A DNA stretch of 64,000 nucleotides from the NCBI RefSeq assembly GCF_000212735.1, contig NC_015510.1, positions 2,232,001-2,296,000 on the forward strand, given 5' to 3'. The DNA comes from Haliscomenobacter hydrossis DSM 1100. GTDB taxonomy: Bacteria > Bacteroidota > Bacteroidia > Chitinophagales > Saprospiraceae. Of the stretch, positions 9,359-18,254 are shown in pieces (positions within the stretch are counted from its first letter, which is position 1; every line of letters starts with the position of its first letter). The translations under genes were made by a program, and so were the position numbers. The notes below the pieces were generated by a model that did not search any database, was not told the DNA's origin, and saw nothing but the letters and a program-made list of their open reading frames with translations.

Positions 9359-11065
9359 TCACTGATTCAAATACATCATTTTCACTTCATACACCCCATT
9401 GATCACCACCTTGGTACTTTCCTCCAGGCCCTTGAGGATGAGCGTTCTAGCGCCATCGTCTTCGCCCGTTTGCACATAGGCCAATTCGAATTCTTCGGGG
9501 CCATGTTTGATAAAAACGGCGGTTTTTCCATTGATTTCCGTAAGGGCTGAATTGGGCACAGTCACCCGGCGGCTGTGCTGTTGATTGAGTGCTTTCAGCG
9601 TGACAAACTCGCCAATCTTGAACTCGCCTTGGGGGTTGTCCAATTCAAAAATTACCCGTTGACTTTGGTTGCCCGGATTCATGGTCTGGGCCGGCGAGAG
9701 CAGCCGTACTTGAGCGGTTTTGTGGTCGTCCGTTGCACAAAAAACCTGGAAGGTATTGCTCGACTGGATCAGTGGAACATCGCGGTCATACACCTGTGCT
9801 TCAACATATACTTTGTTCAGGTTGGTGACGGAGAACAACGTTTGCCCAGCCACTACCTCGGCACCCGGTGCAAGGGTGAAAGCACCCACTACCCCCGAAA
9901 TCGGTGCAACCAAGGCGATGGTGCGGGAATTGGCAGTAGTATTGGCCCCCACGGCCCGGCCCTCCAAGGTTTGCAGTTCGGCCAAAGCAGCGTTGTAAGC
10001 CGATTCTGCGGCTTGTACATCCCGCCCGGCAGCAATGTCTTCAATTTTTTTCAGTCGCTCGTATTCTCGTTTGGTCGCAGTGAGCCGGGTTTTGGCCGTT
10101 TCGATTTGTACCGCCAAACCTGCATTGTTGGCCGCAATGCCCACTTGCTCGGCGGTGCCGATGGTTTGCTGCAAAAGCGCCAAAGTTTGCCCGGCCCGTA
10201 CCGTTTGTCCTACCGCTGCATTGAGGCGGGTGATGCGGCCCGATTGGGGGGCCACTATGGTACCCAAACCTCCCGATGCCGGAATAACAGTGCCGTACAT
10301 GGTGGTAGCCGACTGGTAATCGCCGATGGCAATGGACTGGGTCATGATTTCAAATAAAAACTGCGTTTCTTTTGGAGTGTACACCGCTTTGCCGTAGGCT
10401 GCGCCGCCTGTCTGCGGGCCGTGTTCTTCATCGCCGTGGGCAAAAACCGGATTTACACTGGGTGCTGAAAACCAGGCACTGCCCAAAAGCAAGACCGTCG
10501 TCAGTACCCGTTTGCGGCGACTCAGCAACCATACCACCAGGCCACCCAGGAGAATACCGCCTCCAAACCACAATAAGGTCTCGCCCCATTTGGTGGAAGC
10601 AACAGCAGCAGGCTCGTCAGCAGCGTGCAATTTTTTTCCCACCTGAATCCCCTGTATCCCGATGAGGTCAGCGCCATTGGGGTGGCTGATTTGAAAATTG
10701 AGGGTATAGGTTTTGTATTCCGGAAAGCTCACATGCAGCTCGTATACGCCTGGAGAAAGCTGCTCAACTTCAAAAACCAGCTGTGGATCTTCTGCCGTGC
10801 TGATTTTTAATTTGGCCTGATCAATCGGGCGATTGCTCTGGTAGTCGGCGATATACAGCGTCAAATGCGCTTCCTCTTTCGCCTTGAGTTCGGGGAAATA
10901 AAGCGTCAATTCGTAACGTTCCGACTTGCCGTAGACCGTAAAGTGATCCTTGGCGATGCCAGGGTCGTTGGGGATCTCGTCGCCGTGCGCAGTAGCCATT
11001 TGAGGCAATAGGGCAAGGCCGAGGAAAAGACAGAAATTTCGAATTATATACATGGGCAGATTCAT
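9359..11065 (-). CDS. efflux RND periplasmic adaptor (CusB/CzcB-like) with an extra N-terminal domain
   Basis: The membrane-fusion protein of the tripartite heavy-metal pump. From the ATG at 11065 it has 568 residues, longer than the usual 350-450. A signal peptide ending in ...ATAHGDE is followed by a domain of about 120 residues (KSERYELTLYFPELKAKEEA...), a membrane helix (ETLLWFGGGILLGGLVVWLL) and RRKR. Then comes a second signal-like stretch ending in PVFAHGDEEHG and the adaptor proper, with lipoyl halves (IVAPQSGRITRLN; IALVAPISGVVGAF) around a coiled-coil hairpin, and a barrel. The two HGDE(E) segments and the second signal-like stretch suggest that two secreted proteins were fused. It follows the TolC gene and precedes copB. 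His-containing linkers could bind metal. Confidence 0.86.
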   Translation of the reverse strand: MNLPMYIIRNFCLFLGLALLPQMATAHGDEIPNDPGIAKDHFTVYGKSERYELTLYFPELKAKEEAHLTLYIADYQSNRPIDQAKLKISTAEDPQLVFEVEQLSPGVYELHVSFPEYKTYTLNFQISHPNGADLIGIQGIQVGKKLHAADEPAAVASTKWGETLLWFGGGILLGGLVVWLLSRRKRVLTTVLLLGSAWFSAPSVNPVFAHGDEEHGPQTGGAAYGKAVYTPKETQFLFEIMTQSIAIGDYQSATTMYGTVIPASGGLGTIVAPQSGRITRLNAAVGQTVRAGQTLALLQQTIGTAEQVGIAANNAGLAVQIETAKTRLTATKREYERLKKIEDIAAGRDVQAAESAYNAALAELQTLEGRAVGANTTANSRTIALVAPISGVVGAFTLAPGAEVVAGQTLFSVTNLNKVYVEAQVYDRDVPLIQSSNTFQVFCATDDHKTAQVRLLSPAQTMNPGNQSQRVIFELDNPQGEFKIGEFVTLKALNQQHSRRVTVPNSALTEINGKTAVFIKHGPEEFELAYVQTGEDDGARTLILKGLEESTKVVINGVYEVKMMYLNQ

Positions 11066-11146
11066 GGCCACTGTTTTTTTAAAATGAAGAATATCGTATA
11101 CTTTTAGCACCCCGCTTACGGTGGAGTTCAATTACTCACATTACAC

Positions 11147-11404
11147 TTTTTTCACCGCAGAGTAGATGAGTACACGCGGAGTTTCGCGGAGTTTTTTTAG
11201 GGGCACCTGCGGTGCGGAGAGGCCACAGAGGTCGCCTTTACTGAAGCTTGGGTACTTGCCTTTTATCAAGTCCCATTATCATTGGTTTGATCTTGTGCAA
11301 GATCTTCCTGGAGCCCGAACTCCAGCCACTGCAGGTGGCAAACTCCTTAAAACTAAAACTCTGCGGAACTCCGCGTGCACTCATCTACTCTGCGGTAAAA
11401 AAAA
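11147..11404. repeat. long palindromic intergenic element (about 258 bp)
   Basis: The left arm begins TTTTTTCACCGCAGAGTAGA (11147) and runs to about 11200. The right arm (about 11356-11404) is its reverse complement with a few changes and ends CTACTCTGCGGTAAAAAAAA. A second, inner pair (CACCTGCGGTG near 11204 and CACTGCAGGTGG near 11328) extends the palindrome. It lies between the TolC gene and the adaptor gene of one efflux operon. The ends TTTTTTCACC/GGT-AAAAAA resemble those of the element at 21974-22096. It codes for nothing visible. Confidence 0.85.
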
Positions 11405-11429
11405 TATAATGTGCGTTACAAAATATCAA

Positions 11430-12593
11430 TTATTGCCCTACTAAGTAAAGCAGTTTAATCCGAGCCGTTTCAAAGCTTTGCACCTGGGCAGCATGTTCGC
11501 GCTGAATGGCAAAAGCCTGGTCGAGGGTACGCAGGAAAGTAACGTAATCCACCTGCCCCGCCTCGCGCATGCGCAGCGCAGCAGCAATGAGTGAACGACT
11601 GCGGGGCAAAGCCTGCAATTCGTGATAACGCACTTTTTGGAGCGCCGTAGCCGCTTCCGTTTGGGTACGTCCCATTTGCAGTTCTACCGCTTGCAACTGT
11701 CCTTCGGCCCTGCTTTGAGCAGCCTGGGCCTGGCTCTCGGCATTTTGTCGACCAGCGCGGTACTGCCCGACCCACAAGGGAATGCCGACGGTAACCCTAA
11801 AGCGGTAGTCCAGGGGGGTAGTGCGTGCGCCCTGATTGAGGTAACCGAGTGAAAAACTGGGCAAATCCAGACTTTTTGCCAAACCCACCTGTTTTTCTGC
11901 TACCCGCAACGATTGTTGTTCAAAAGCTACACTGGGGTTGTTGGCAATATTGGCCGCAAGGGCAGCCCCCAGCGAATCCAGGCCAAGCGGGAGTAAGGTA
12001 CCTACATCGCTCAGTCCGGTCAGGGTGGCAAGTTGCTTGCGCAATGTGAGCGCCGTTTGTTCGGCAGCGAGTCGTTCTTGATGCACATCTCCGGCTTCGT
12101 TTTCAGCGAATATTTTTTGCAAGACATCAATTTCCCCTCCCTCAAATTGTCGAACCGCAGTCGCTGCGATTGCCTGATAGAGGCTATCCCGGGTTACCCA
12201 TTGCCGCAACAGATGTTCCGCAACTTGCAGTTCAAGGTACAGTGAGCGCACGGTATAGCGCAGCTCGTTTTCGCTCACCCGTTGCCCCGTCTGGGCCAGG
12301 GCAGTTTCCGCCTGCGCTACCTGCTTTTGACGGGCATAGACGGTGGGAAACTCGAATGATTGCAAGACTCCTACCGCATAAAATTCTCCGGTAGGGCTTT
12401 CGGCATTCACTTCGGGATTTGGCAGTTTAAGGGCAGTCTTTTCCGCGTATTTTTTGGCTTGCACCTCAAAGGTGGCGGCTTTCACCAGGGGGTGATTCCG
12501 CAAGGCAGCGCTGACCGCCGCCTCAGGAGTGGTTTGTGCAACCACTCCTGAGGTGATCAGGCCAAATAACAAGATGTTCATCCAGGATTTCAT
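11430..12593 (-). CDS. TolC family outer membrane efflux protein
   Basis: The outer-membrane channel of the tripartite metal pump, 387 residues, somewhat shorter than the usual 420-470. It has a signal peptide (MKSWMNILLFGLITSGVVAQ), the OEP-family start TPEAAVSAALRNHPLVKAA and long amphipathic helices rich in Ala, Gln and Glu (LAVQ/AQAAQSRAEGQLQ...), the pattern of the periplasmic helical barrel. In this family three protomers form a conduit that docks to the adaptor and the RND pump. It lies between the pump gene (12773-15922) and the adaptor gene, so the order on the minus strand is RND, OMF, MFP. Confidence 0.88.
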   Translation of the reverse strand: MKSWMNILLFGLITSGVVAQTTPEAAVSAALRNHPLVKAATFEVQAKKYAEKTALKLPNPEVNAESPTGEFYAVGVLQSFEFPTVYARQKQVAQAETALAQTGQRVSENELRYTVRSLYLELQVAEHLLRQWVTRDSLYQAIAATAVRQFEGGEIDVLQKIFAENEAGDVHQERLAAEQTALTLRKQLATLTGLSDVGTLLPLGLDSLGAALAANIANNPSVAFEQQSLRVAEKQVGLAKSLDLPSFSLGYLNQGARTTPLDYRFRVTVGIPLWVGQYRAGRQNAESQAQAAQSRAEGQLQAVELQMGRTQTEAATALQKVRYHELQALPRSRSLIAAALRMREAGQVDYVTFLRTLDQAFAIQREHAAQVQSFETARIKLLYLVGQ

Positions 12594-12656
12594 AGCGAAT
12601 TATTGTCAATTGGACTATTCAGCACCCCGACTTCGTCGGGGTTATGTTTTATGTTT

Positions 12657-12741
12657 TCCGCCCGCAGATCACGCAGATTTCCGCAGATTTTTTTCAAAAG
12701 AGAGAAATTATCTGCGAAAATCTGCGCGATCTGCGGGAAAA
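12657..12741. repeat. palindromic intergenic element (about 85 bp)
   Basis: The arms CCCGCAGATCACGCAGATTT (from 12661) and its near reverse complement AATCTGCGCGATCTGCGGG (12719-12737) enclose a short A/G-rich loop. The element fills most of the gap between the RND pump gene and the TolC gene. Such direct CGCAGAT units inside a palindrome are seen in several other gaps of the window. A strong hairpin here could lower read-through from pump to channel gene. Confidence 0.8.
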
Positions 12742-12772
12742 TAAGTCAACATGCATCCGCCGCAGGCGGGTG

Positions 12773-15700
12773 TTAATCAGGCACGTCGATGGTAAGATCC
12801 GAGGATTGTTTTTTACCCTGAAAGTATTCCTCTACGGCCTTTTTTCCCCAGGCCCAAAATACCGTAGGTGTCACGATCATGTCCAAAAGCGTGGAGGACA
12901 ACAAGCCTCCCAGAATGACCGTTGCCACGGGATAGAGGATTTCCTTGCCCGCCGCCTGCGCATCCAGGGTCAGTGGAATCAAAGCCAGGGCCGCCACCAG
13001 GGCAGTCATCAATACGGGTACCAGGCGTTCAAGTGAACCGCGCACAATCATGTTTTGATCAAATTGTTCCCCCTCGTGCTCCATCAAGTGCAGGTAATGC
13101 GAGATCATCATGATCCCGTTGCGCGAAGCAATCCCGGTCAGGGTAATGAAGCCCACCAGGGTAGCTACGGAAAAAGTACCGCCCGTAAGCCATACCGCAG
13201 TGACGCTGCCCACCAGGGCCAAAGGGACGTTGAGCATCACTTGCAGCACAATGCGCCAGGAGCGAAAGTGGGCGTACAATACAAGGAAAATGCCCAGGAA
13301 TACAAACAAGCTCAAGAGTCCAATTAAGCGCGAGGCTTCCTTTTGGGCTTCAAATTGGCCACCGTATTCCAGGAAATACCCTTGAGGTGGAGTGATTTTT
13401 GCTGTTACTGCTTTTTGAATTTCGGCTGCTGTACCGCCCAGGTCGCGCCCCTGCACATTGCAAGACACAATGATGCGGCGTTGACTGTTTTCATGGCTCA
13501 CGGTGTTGATGCCTTTTTCATACTCGATGTGGGCAATACTTTCCAGCGGAATCAACACGCCTTCCGGCGTATGAATCTGGGTGTTGCGGATGTTTTCCAG
13601 GTTTTCGCGGTCCGCGGCAACGGCACGCAGCACGAGGTCGAAGGTTTTTTGACCATCCAGAATTTGTGAAATGACTTTACCGCCGTACAACACCTCCAAA
13701 TCGCGGGCCACTTCGCCGGTCTGCATCCCGTAACGTTGCAGGGCCGCACGGTTGAGGCGAATGGTCAGTTGGGGCACCAATACCTGGCGTTCTACCTGCA
13801 CGTCTACCGCACCTGGTATGGTTTCGACAACTTCCTGTACTTGAGCGGCCAATGCTCGTAGTTCGGTCAGGTCTTCCCCAAATATTTTGATGGCAATTTG
13901 TGCCCTTACGCCGCTCAAGAGGTGATCAAGCCGGTGCGAAATGGGCTGCCCAATACTCAATGAAACCCCGGCCAGGTTGGCAAGTTGCTGGCGAATATCG
14001 GCGATTACCTCCGTACGCGAGCGGGCATCCTCGTGCAACTCTACCTCGATTTCTGAGTTGCTCACGGGTTCTACGTGTTCATCCAGTTCAGCACGCCCCG
14101 TACGCCGGGCGGTGTATTGTACATCCGGCACACGGAGGATGAGTTGTTCCGCCACTGCCCCGATTTTGTTGCTTTCTTCCAGGGAGGTTCCTGCGGGAGT
14201 ATAGAGGTTGACGGTGAAACTACCTTCGTTAAACGGGGGCAAAAACTCGGTGCCAAAGCGCGTGGCCACCACCAAAGCCCCAATGACGAGTGCAGTAGCG
14301 ACGCTAATGACCATGCGGGGATTTGACAGGCCAAAATGCAACACTTTTTGGTCTTGTTTTTTCAACCACCTCACCAAACCCGATTCTTTGCCTTCGCTCA
14401 GTTTTGACTGGGGCAACAAGTAGGCACAGAGCGCGGGTGTAACCGTTAAGGAAACCAACAATGAAGCCAGAATAGACGTGATGTAGGCAATGCCCAGGGG
14501 CGCAAAAATTCGCCCTTCGATGCCTTGTAGCTGAAACAATGGCAAAAAAACCAGCACGACAATAATCGTGGCATAAACGATGGAGTTGCGCACCTCGCTA
14601 CTTGCGTCGTAAATGACCTTTAGCGGGCTTTTAGGGTCGCCTTGCTCGCGGTTTTCGCGCAGCCGACGGAATACATTTTCAACATCCACGATGGCATCGT
14701 CCACCAGTTCTCCAATGGCAATGGCGAGGCCACCCAGGGTGAGTGTATTGATGGAAACATCGAACCACTTGAATATCAAAGCGGTGATGACCAGTGACAA
14801 GGGTATGGCTGTCAAAGTGATGATGGTCGTGCGGAAATTCAATAAAAATAAAAACAGAATGATGACCACCAAAATAAAGCCATCGCGCAAGGCCTCTTCC
14901 ACATTGGTCAAGGCATTGACAATGAAGTTTTTTTGCTGAAAAACCTTGGCATTGAGCCGCACATCCGACGGTAGTGAAACCTTCAATTCTTCCAAGGCCT
15001 TTTCAATGTCGTCAGTCAGGGTTACGGTATTGGCGCCCGGTTGTTTTTCAACCGTAAGGATGACGGCAGGACGAGCATTGATGGAAGCGTCACCGCGTTT
15101 GATGGCCGCACCAAATTGTACCTCGGCGACCTGGTTCAACAAAACGGGGCTACCCTCCCGGTTGACCACTACGGTGCGTTGTAAGTCTTCCAAACTTTTG
15201 GCACGACCCAATACGGAAATGAGCACCTCTGAGCCATACCGGTTGAAAAAACTGCCCGTTGAGTTCAAGTTGGCGTTTTCCAGGGCATTGTCAAGGTCTT
15301 CAAGGGTGAGGTTGTATTGTTTTAGCTTGGCCGAGGAAACCAACACCTGGTATTGCAAGCGGTCACCACCAATGGGAATCACCTGAGCTACCCCCTTAAT
15401 GGCCAGCAGTCGGCGTCGAATCGTAAAATCAGCCAGGGTGCGCAGATCGGCTGCGGTACTGAGGGTTTTGCCCGTCGCGCTATCTGGTTCGGCGGTAACT
15501 CCCACGAGCATGATTTGCCCCATCACCGAAGAAATCGGTCCCATTACCGGGACAAGCCCGGTGGGTAAAGGTACGGTCGTCAATTTTTCGGCGACCAGTT
15601 GGCGGGCGCGATACAGGTCTACGTCCCAATCAAACTCTACAAACACCAAACCAATGCCTCTGGACGAACTGCTGCGCACCACTTCCACGCCAGGTGAGCC

Positions 15701-15922
15701 GTTGAGTGCCGTTTCGATGGGCAATACGGCTTGTACTTCAATCTCTTCAGGCGACATGCCCCCCGCTTCCAGGAATATCGTTACCCGTGGGCGATTCAGG
15801 TCGGGCAGCACGTCGACAGGTAAGTTGACGGCTGTCCAGGTGCCCCAAACGAGCAGCAAGGCGGCTGAAGCGACGACAAAGAGTCGGTTTTGTAACGAGA
15901 ATAGGATGATCCGATTGAGCAT
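12773..15922 (-). CDS. HME-family RND heavy-metal efflux pump (CusA/CzcA-like)
   Basis: A 1049-residue proton-driven inner-membrane pump for heavy-metal ions, full length for the family. It has the two-fold RND layout: a first helix at residues 10-30, a large periplasmic domain, a helix bundle, then a repeat of the pattern. The transmembrane relay GELVDDAIVDVENVFRRLRE keeps the acidic residues expected in the HME group. FGTEFLPPFNEGSFTV and the start LNRIILFSLQNRLFVV are also family-typical. Whether it moves Cu+/Ag+ or Zn2+/Co2+/Cd2+ cannot be read from the sequence; the CopB, HMA and metal-binding neighbours favour copper or silver. It heads the pump genes, after the small HMA protein. Confidence 0.92.
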   Translation of the reverse strand: MLNRIILFSLQNRLFVVASAALLLVWGTWTAVNLPVDVLPDLNRPRVTIFLEAGGMSPEEIEVQAVLPIETALNGSPGVEVVRSSSSRGIGLVFVEFDWDVDLYRARQLVAEKLTTVPLPTGLVPVMGPISSVMGQIMLVGVTAEPDSATGKTLSTAADLRTLADFTIRRRLLAIKGVAQVIPIGGDRLQYQVLVSSAKLKQYNLTLEDLDNALENANLNSTGSFFNRYGSEVLISVLGRAKSLEDLQRTVVVNREGSPVLLNQVAEVQFGAAIKRGDASINARPAVILTVEKQPGANTVTLTDDIEKALEELKVSLPSDVRLNAKVFQQKNFIVNALTNVEEALRDGFILVVIILFLFLLNFRTTIITLTAIPLSLVITALIFKWFDVSINTLTLGGLAIAIGELVDDAIVDVENVFRRLRENREQGDPKSPLKVIYDASSEVRNSIVYATIIVVLVFLPLFQLQGIEGRIFAPLGIAYITSILASLLVSLTVTPALCAYLLPQSKLSEGKESGLVRWLKKQDQKVLHFGLSNPRMVISVATALVIGALVVATRFGTEFLPPFNEGSFTVNLYTPAGTSLEESNKIGAVAEQLILRVPDVQYTARRTGRAELDEHVEPVSNSEIEVELHEDARSRTEVIADIRQQLANLAGVSLSIGQPISHRLDHLLSGVRAQIAIKIFGEDLTELRALAAQVQEVVETIPGAVDVQVERQVLVPQLTIRLNRAALQRYGMQTGEVARDLEVLYGGKVISQILDGQKTFDLVLRAVAADRENLENIRNTQIHTPEGVLIPLESIAHIEYEKGINTVSHENSQRRIIVSCNVQGRDLGGTAAEIQKAVTAKITPPQGYFLEYGGQFEAQKEASRLIGLLSLFVFLGIFLVLYAHFRSWRIVLQVMLNVPLALVGSVTAVWLTGGTFSVATLVGFITLTGIASRNGIMMISHYLHLMEHEGEQFDQNMIVRGSLERLVPVLMTALVAALALIPLTLDAQAAGKEILYPVATVILGGLLSSTLLDMIVTPTVFWAWGKKAVEEYFQGKKQSSDLTIDVPD

Positions 15923-15939
15923 TGGAAAACGATAAAGCT

Positions 15940-15972
15940 GCTCCGGGTTTTAGGAGTTGTAAAACCCGGAGC
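15940..15972. terminator. hairpin between the HMA protein and the RND pump gene
   Basis: The arms GCTCCGGGTTTT (15940-15951) and AAAACCCGGAGC (15961-15972) form a perfect 12-bp stem with a 9-base loop. A run of A on the plus strand follows, but on the coding (minus) strand the stem is followed by AGCTTTATCG, without a clean U-tract. It may act as a partial terminator or a stabiliser of mRNA ends inside the operon. Confidence 0.55.
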
Positions 15973-15984
15973 CAATTAAAAAAA

Positions 15985-16377
15985 CTATTGTTTTTCAGGA
16001 TCGTCTGCGGTGCAGGATTTTGTTCCACCCGCTTCTCCTGTTCGATCGTACTTGCAGCAACCATGTAGCTTGTTGTAAGCTTCATCGTCGGCTTTGTAGC
16101 CAGCATTGTCGTAACCAGCCAGGGCAACGGCCTTCTGGATGGCGTCCTTTGACACTTTTTTAGCGTCGAAAGAAACGGCCAGAAGATCGGTTTTTACGTC
16201 CCAATTGGCGGTAGTAGCGCCAGCGCTTACGGCCGCTTTTTCGATCGTTTTTTTGCACATCCCGCAATTGCCCAATACTTTGAATTCTGTATCTTTCAGT
16301 TTGTCATTGGCCGCCGTTTGAGCAAAAGCAGCCTGGGCGAACAAAGCTGAAAACAAAAAAAACGCAATCTTTTTCAT
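15985..16377 (-). CDS. secreted heavy-metal-associated (HMA) domain protein
   Basis: A 130-residue protein with a signal peptide ending in AAFAQ, then one HMA-like ferredoxin fold (about residues 30-95) with the metal site GNCGMCKKTIEKAA. HMA domains bind Cu+ through the two cysteines of a CxxC motif, and here the motif is CGMC. The tail adds a further CC (HGCCKYDR) and one more Cys (KSCTADD), which may give a second metal site. Its export and its place in front of the RND pump gene suggest a periplasmic copper carrier that hands metal to the pump. That role is inferred. Confidence 0.85.
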   Translation of the reverse strand: MKKIAFFLFSALFAQAAFAQTAANDKLKDTEFKVLGNCGMCKKTIEKAAVSAGATTANWDVKTDLLAVSFDAKKVSKDAIQKAVALAGYDNAGYKADDEAYNKLHGCCKYDRTGEAGGTKSCTADDPEKQ

Positions 16378-16398
16378 GGTTTTAAATTTTATAAAAAA

Positions 16399-17403
16399 TT
16401 AGTGATTGTGGCCCGTGTGGTCGTCATGCTGCGATCCTTCTTTTACTTTCAGCACCAAATCAGCGGTATGTACTTTGCCATCGGTTTGGAATTGCAACCA
16501 ACCCCGGTAAGTGCCTGGCTTGGCAAAAGTAGTATGGATGTCCAACTTGCCATTTTCTACCGAAGGGTGGGTATGTACAAATTCCTTAGAGGCAACTTCA
16601 ACCATCACCAGGTGCGCTTTTTCACCGAGGTAATTTTCAAAAGTTGCCGGATCTATGGCTTTTCCTCCTTGCTTGATCGATACAGGAATGTGTTGCTGAG
16701 TACCCGAGCTGAACCCGGTTCCGTCGTGTCCAGCTTCCAGGGTGACGGTAAATCCATCGATGGTGGTGGTCAGTTTTGGCTGCGTATAAGCAACCGCTTT
16801 GGCGGGTGTGCCAGCTACCGTGATTTCCGTTTTGTTGACCTGGTTCAATCCACCAGTGGGTTTGAAGTCTGCAAAAGCCCAGTACTTGCCCCCGGCATCA
16901 AAACGGGTTTCGTTGTGTCCACGGCCATTGCTGAAATTCTCCCCTTTGCCCAGCACCTTGATGTCGTAACTACCTGCATCGGAAAATTCAGGGTGGATGT
17001 GGTCGAACCAGGACAGGTCGTCGCTCACCAGGATAAGGTGCATTTTTTTCTCATGCACGAGGTCGAGTGGAACGGCGGCAGCCTCGTTCCCTTTGATTTG
17101 GGGGGTAAACGACATCGCGCCCGGCTTGCCCGCTTCGAGTTGAGCGGGATTGCTGACATAGGCGGTAATATATTCCGACTTATTGGCTTCTACCTCTGCC
17201 GTCATTGCCTCCAGATCCATATGGCATACGGGGCATGAGCCAGGCTCGTCGTAGGTTTTGCCGTCTTCGCAATTCATCGGGCAGATGTATTGTACACCAG
17301 CGGCGGCGGTTTTGACTTCAGATTTTGGCGCATTGTTTTGGCAAGCTGAAAACAAGCCAAACGAAAGTGCAAGCACGAGACTTGCGGTGAATAAATTTTT
17401 CAT
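16399..17403 (-). CDS. lipoprotein with a heavy-metal-binding (HMBD-type) domain
   Basis: A 334-residue lipoprotein: the lipobox LFSAC at about residues 17-21 gives a lipid-anchored cysteine. A short zinc-ribbon-like metal-binding domain follows (YICPMNCEDGKTYDEPGSC then PVCHMDLE, about 39-65), of the type found at the ends of CusB and CopA proteins. The rest (about 90-320) shows two beta-rich parts with His-rich motifs (WFDHIHPEF and EFVHTHPSV) in a YtkA/FixH-like style, and a His-rich end (HDDHTGHNH). It starts 24 bp after the HMA-MauE gene and ends 22 bp before the HMA protein gene. It probably captures copper in the periplasm. Confidence 0.8.
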   Translation of the reverse strand: MKNLFTASLVLALSFGLFSACQNNAPKSEVKTAAAGVQYICPMNCEDGKTYDEPGSCPVCHMDLEAMTAEVEANKSEYITAYVSNPAQLEAGKPGAMSFTPQIKGNEAAAVPLDLVHEKKMHLILVSDDLSWFDHIHPEFSDAGSYDIKVLGKGENFSNGRGHNETRFDAGGKYWAFADFKPTGGLNQVNKTEITVAGTPAKAVAYTQPKLTTTIDGFTVTLEAGHDGTGFSSGTQQHIPVSIKQGGKAIDPATFENYLGEKAHLVMVEVASKEFVHTHPSVENGKLDIHTTFAKPGTYRGWLQFQTDGKVHTADLVLKVKEGSQHDDHTGHNH

Positions 17404-17426
17404 ACAACTGAATTTAAAAAATTGAT

Positions 17427-18161
17427 TTACAAGGACATTAAAATCATCCCGGCAGACATTGCGATCATCAAAGCATCTTCAATAATGGTCACTGTACTCA
17501 TGGGTAAATTGAAAATAGCACCCAAACACGCACATTGAATCCTGCGCTTGTTCAGGACACTTTGCAAAACACCAATAATACTCAGTGACATGACCACAAA
17601 AGTTAGCACATTGGTAACCTGGGGTTGAAAATTGGTCAAATAGGCCAGTCCAAGCCCCAATTCTGTAAAAGCGTAAATGTAGCCCCACGCGGGAACACGC
17701 CTGGCTATCACATCGTACATGCGGTAACTTTCCGCAAAGCCAGTCAAATTGAGCAGCTTGAAAAAGGAAAACACCAGAAAAAACCCCGCCATAAAATGCT
17801 GCATCCATTGCATCACATCGAACCGATTGTTCCCCAGCTGAATAAGCGTAGTAACTAAAGTGATGTAACCAAAAATCAGCAAAATAGGCTTGTAGGTTTC
17901 GAACCAGGTCTTTTCACTTTCTGCCTCCACTGATGGCGATTGAATGGTGTTGATTTTATCCACAATCGTATACTGTGGATGTTCTTTCAAAGCCGACTGC
18001 AAAGTTTCTGTCGACACGTGTCGTGTCATGCTTATCGTTGCTTCATTGCGTTGTGCATTTATTTCAACCGATTCGATCCCCGCAATTTTGGACAATAATG
18101 ACTTAACTTTGGCTACGCAGCCATCGCAGGTCAAACCTTCCAGCTGATATTGATGTGTCAT
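17427..18161 (-). CDS. HMA domain fused to a MauE/DoxX-like membrane protein
   Basis: From the ATG at 18161 (a second ATG lies at 18173) the protein has about 244 residues. Residues 1-65 are an HMA domain with the metal motif GLTCDGCVAKVKSLL. From about 90 on there are four membrane helices with the MauE-like layout (HFMAGFFLVFSFFKLLNLTGFAESYRMYD) and a cysteine motif CACLGAIFNLP in the last third. MauE-like proteins carry electrons or thiols across membranes. Coupled to an HMA domain, this one may reduce or pass copper on the membrane. It stands just after the AraC regulator and before the lipoprotein gene. Confidence 0.82.
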   Translation of the reverse strand: MTHQYQLEGLTCDGCVAKVKSLLSKIAGIESVEINAQRNEATISMTRHVSTETLQSALKEHPQYTIVDKINTIQSPSVEAESEKTWFETYKPILLIFGYITLVTTLIQLGNNRFDVMQWMQHFMAGFFLVFSFFKLLNLTGFAESYRMYDVIARRVPAWGYIYAFTELGLGLAYLTNFQPQVTNVLTFVVMSLSIIGVLQSVLNKRRIQCACLGAIFNLPMSTVTIIEDALMIAMSAGMILMSL

Positions 18162-18254
18162 TGCATTAAACATTAAGTGGATTAATTAATGACACAAAGT
18201 TCGAGTGATTGTCCTTCACTGGCATTGCACAATTTTGGGAAAGGTTTGCATCCT

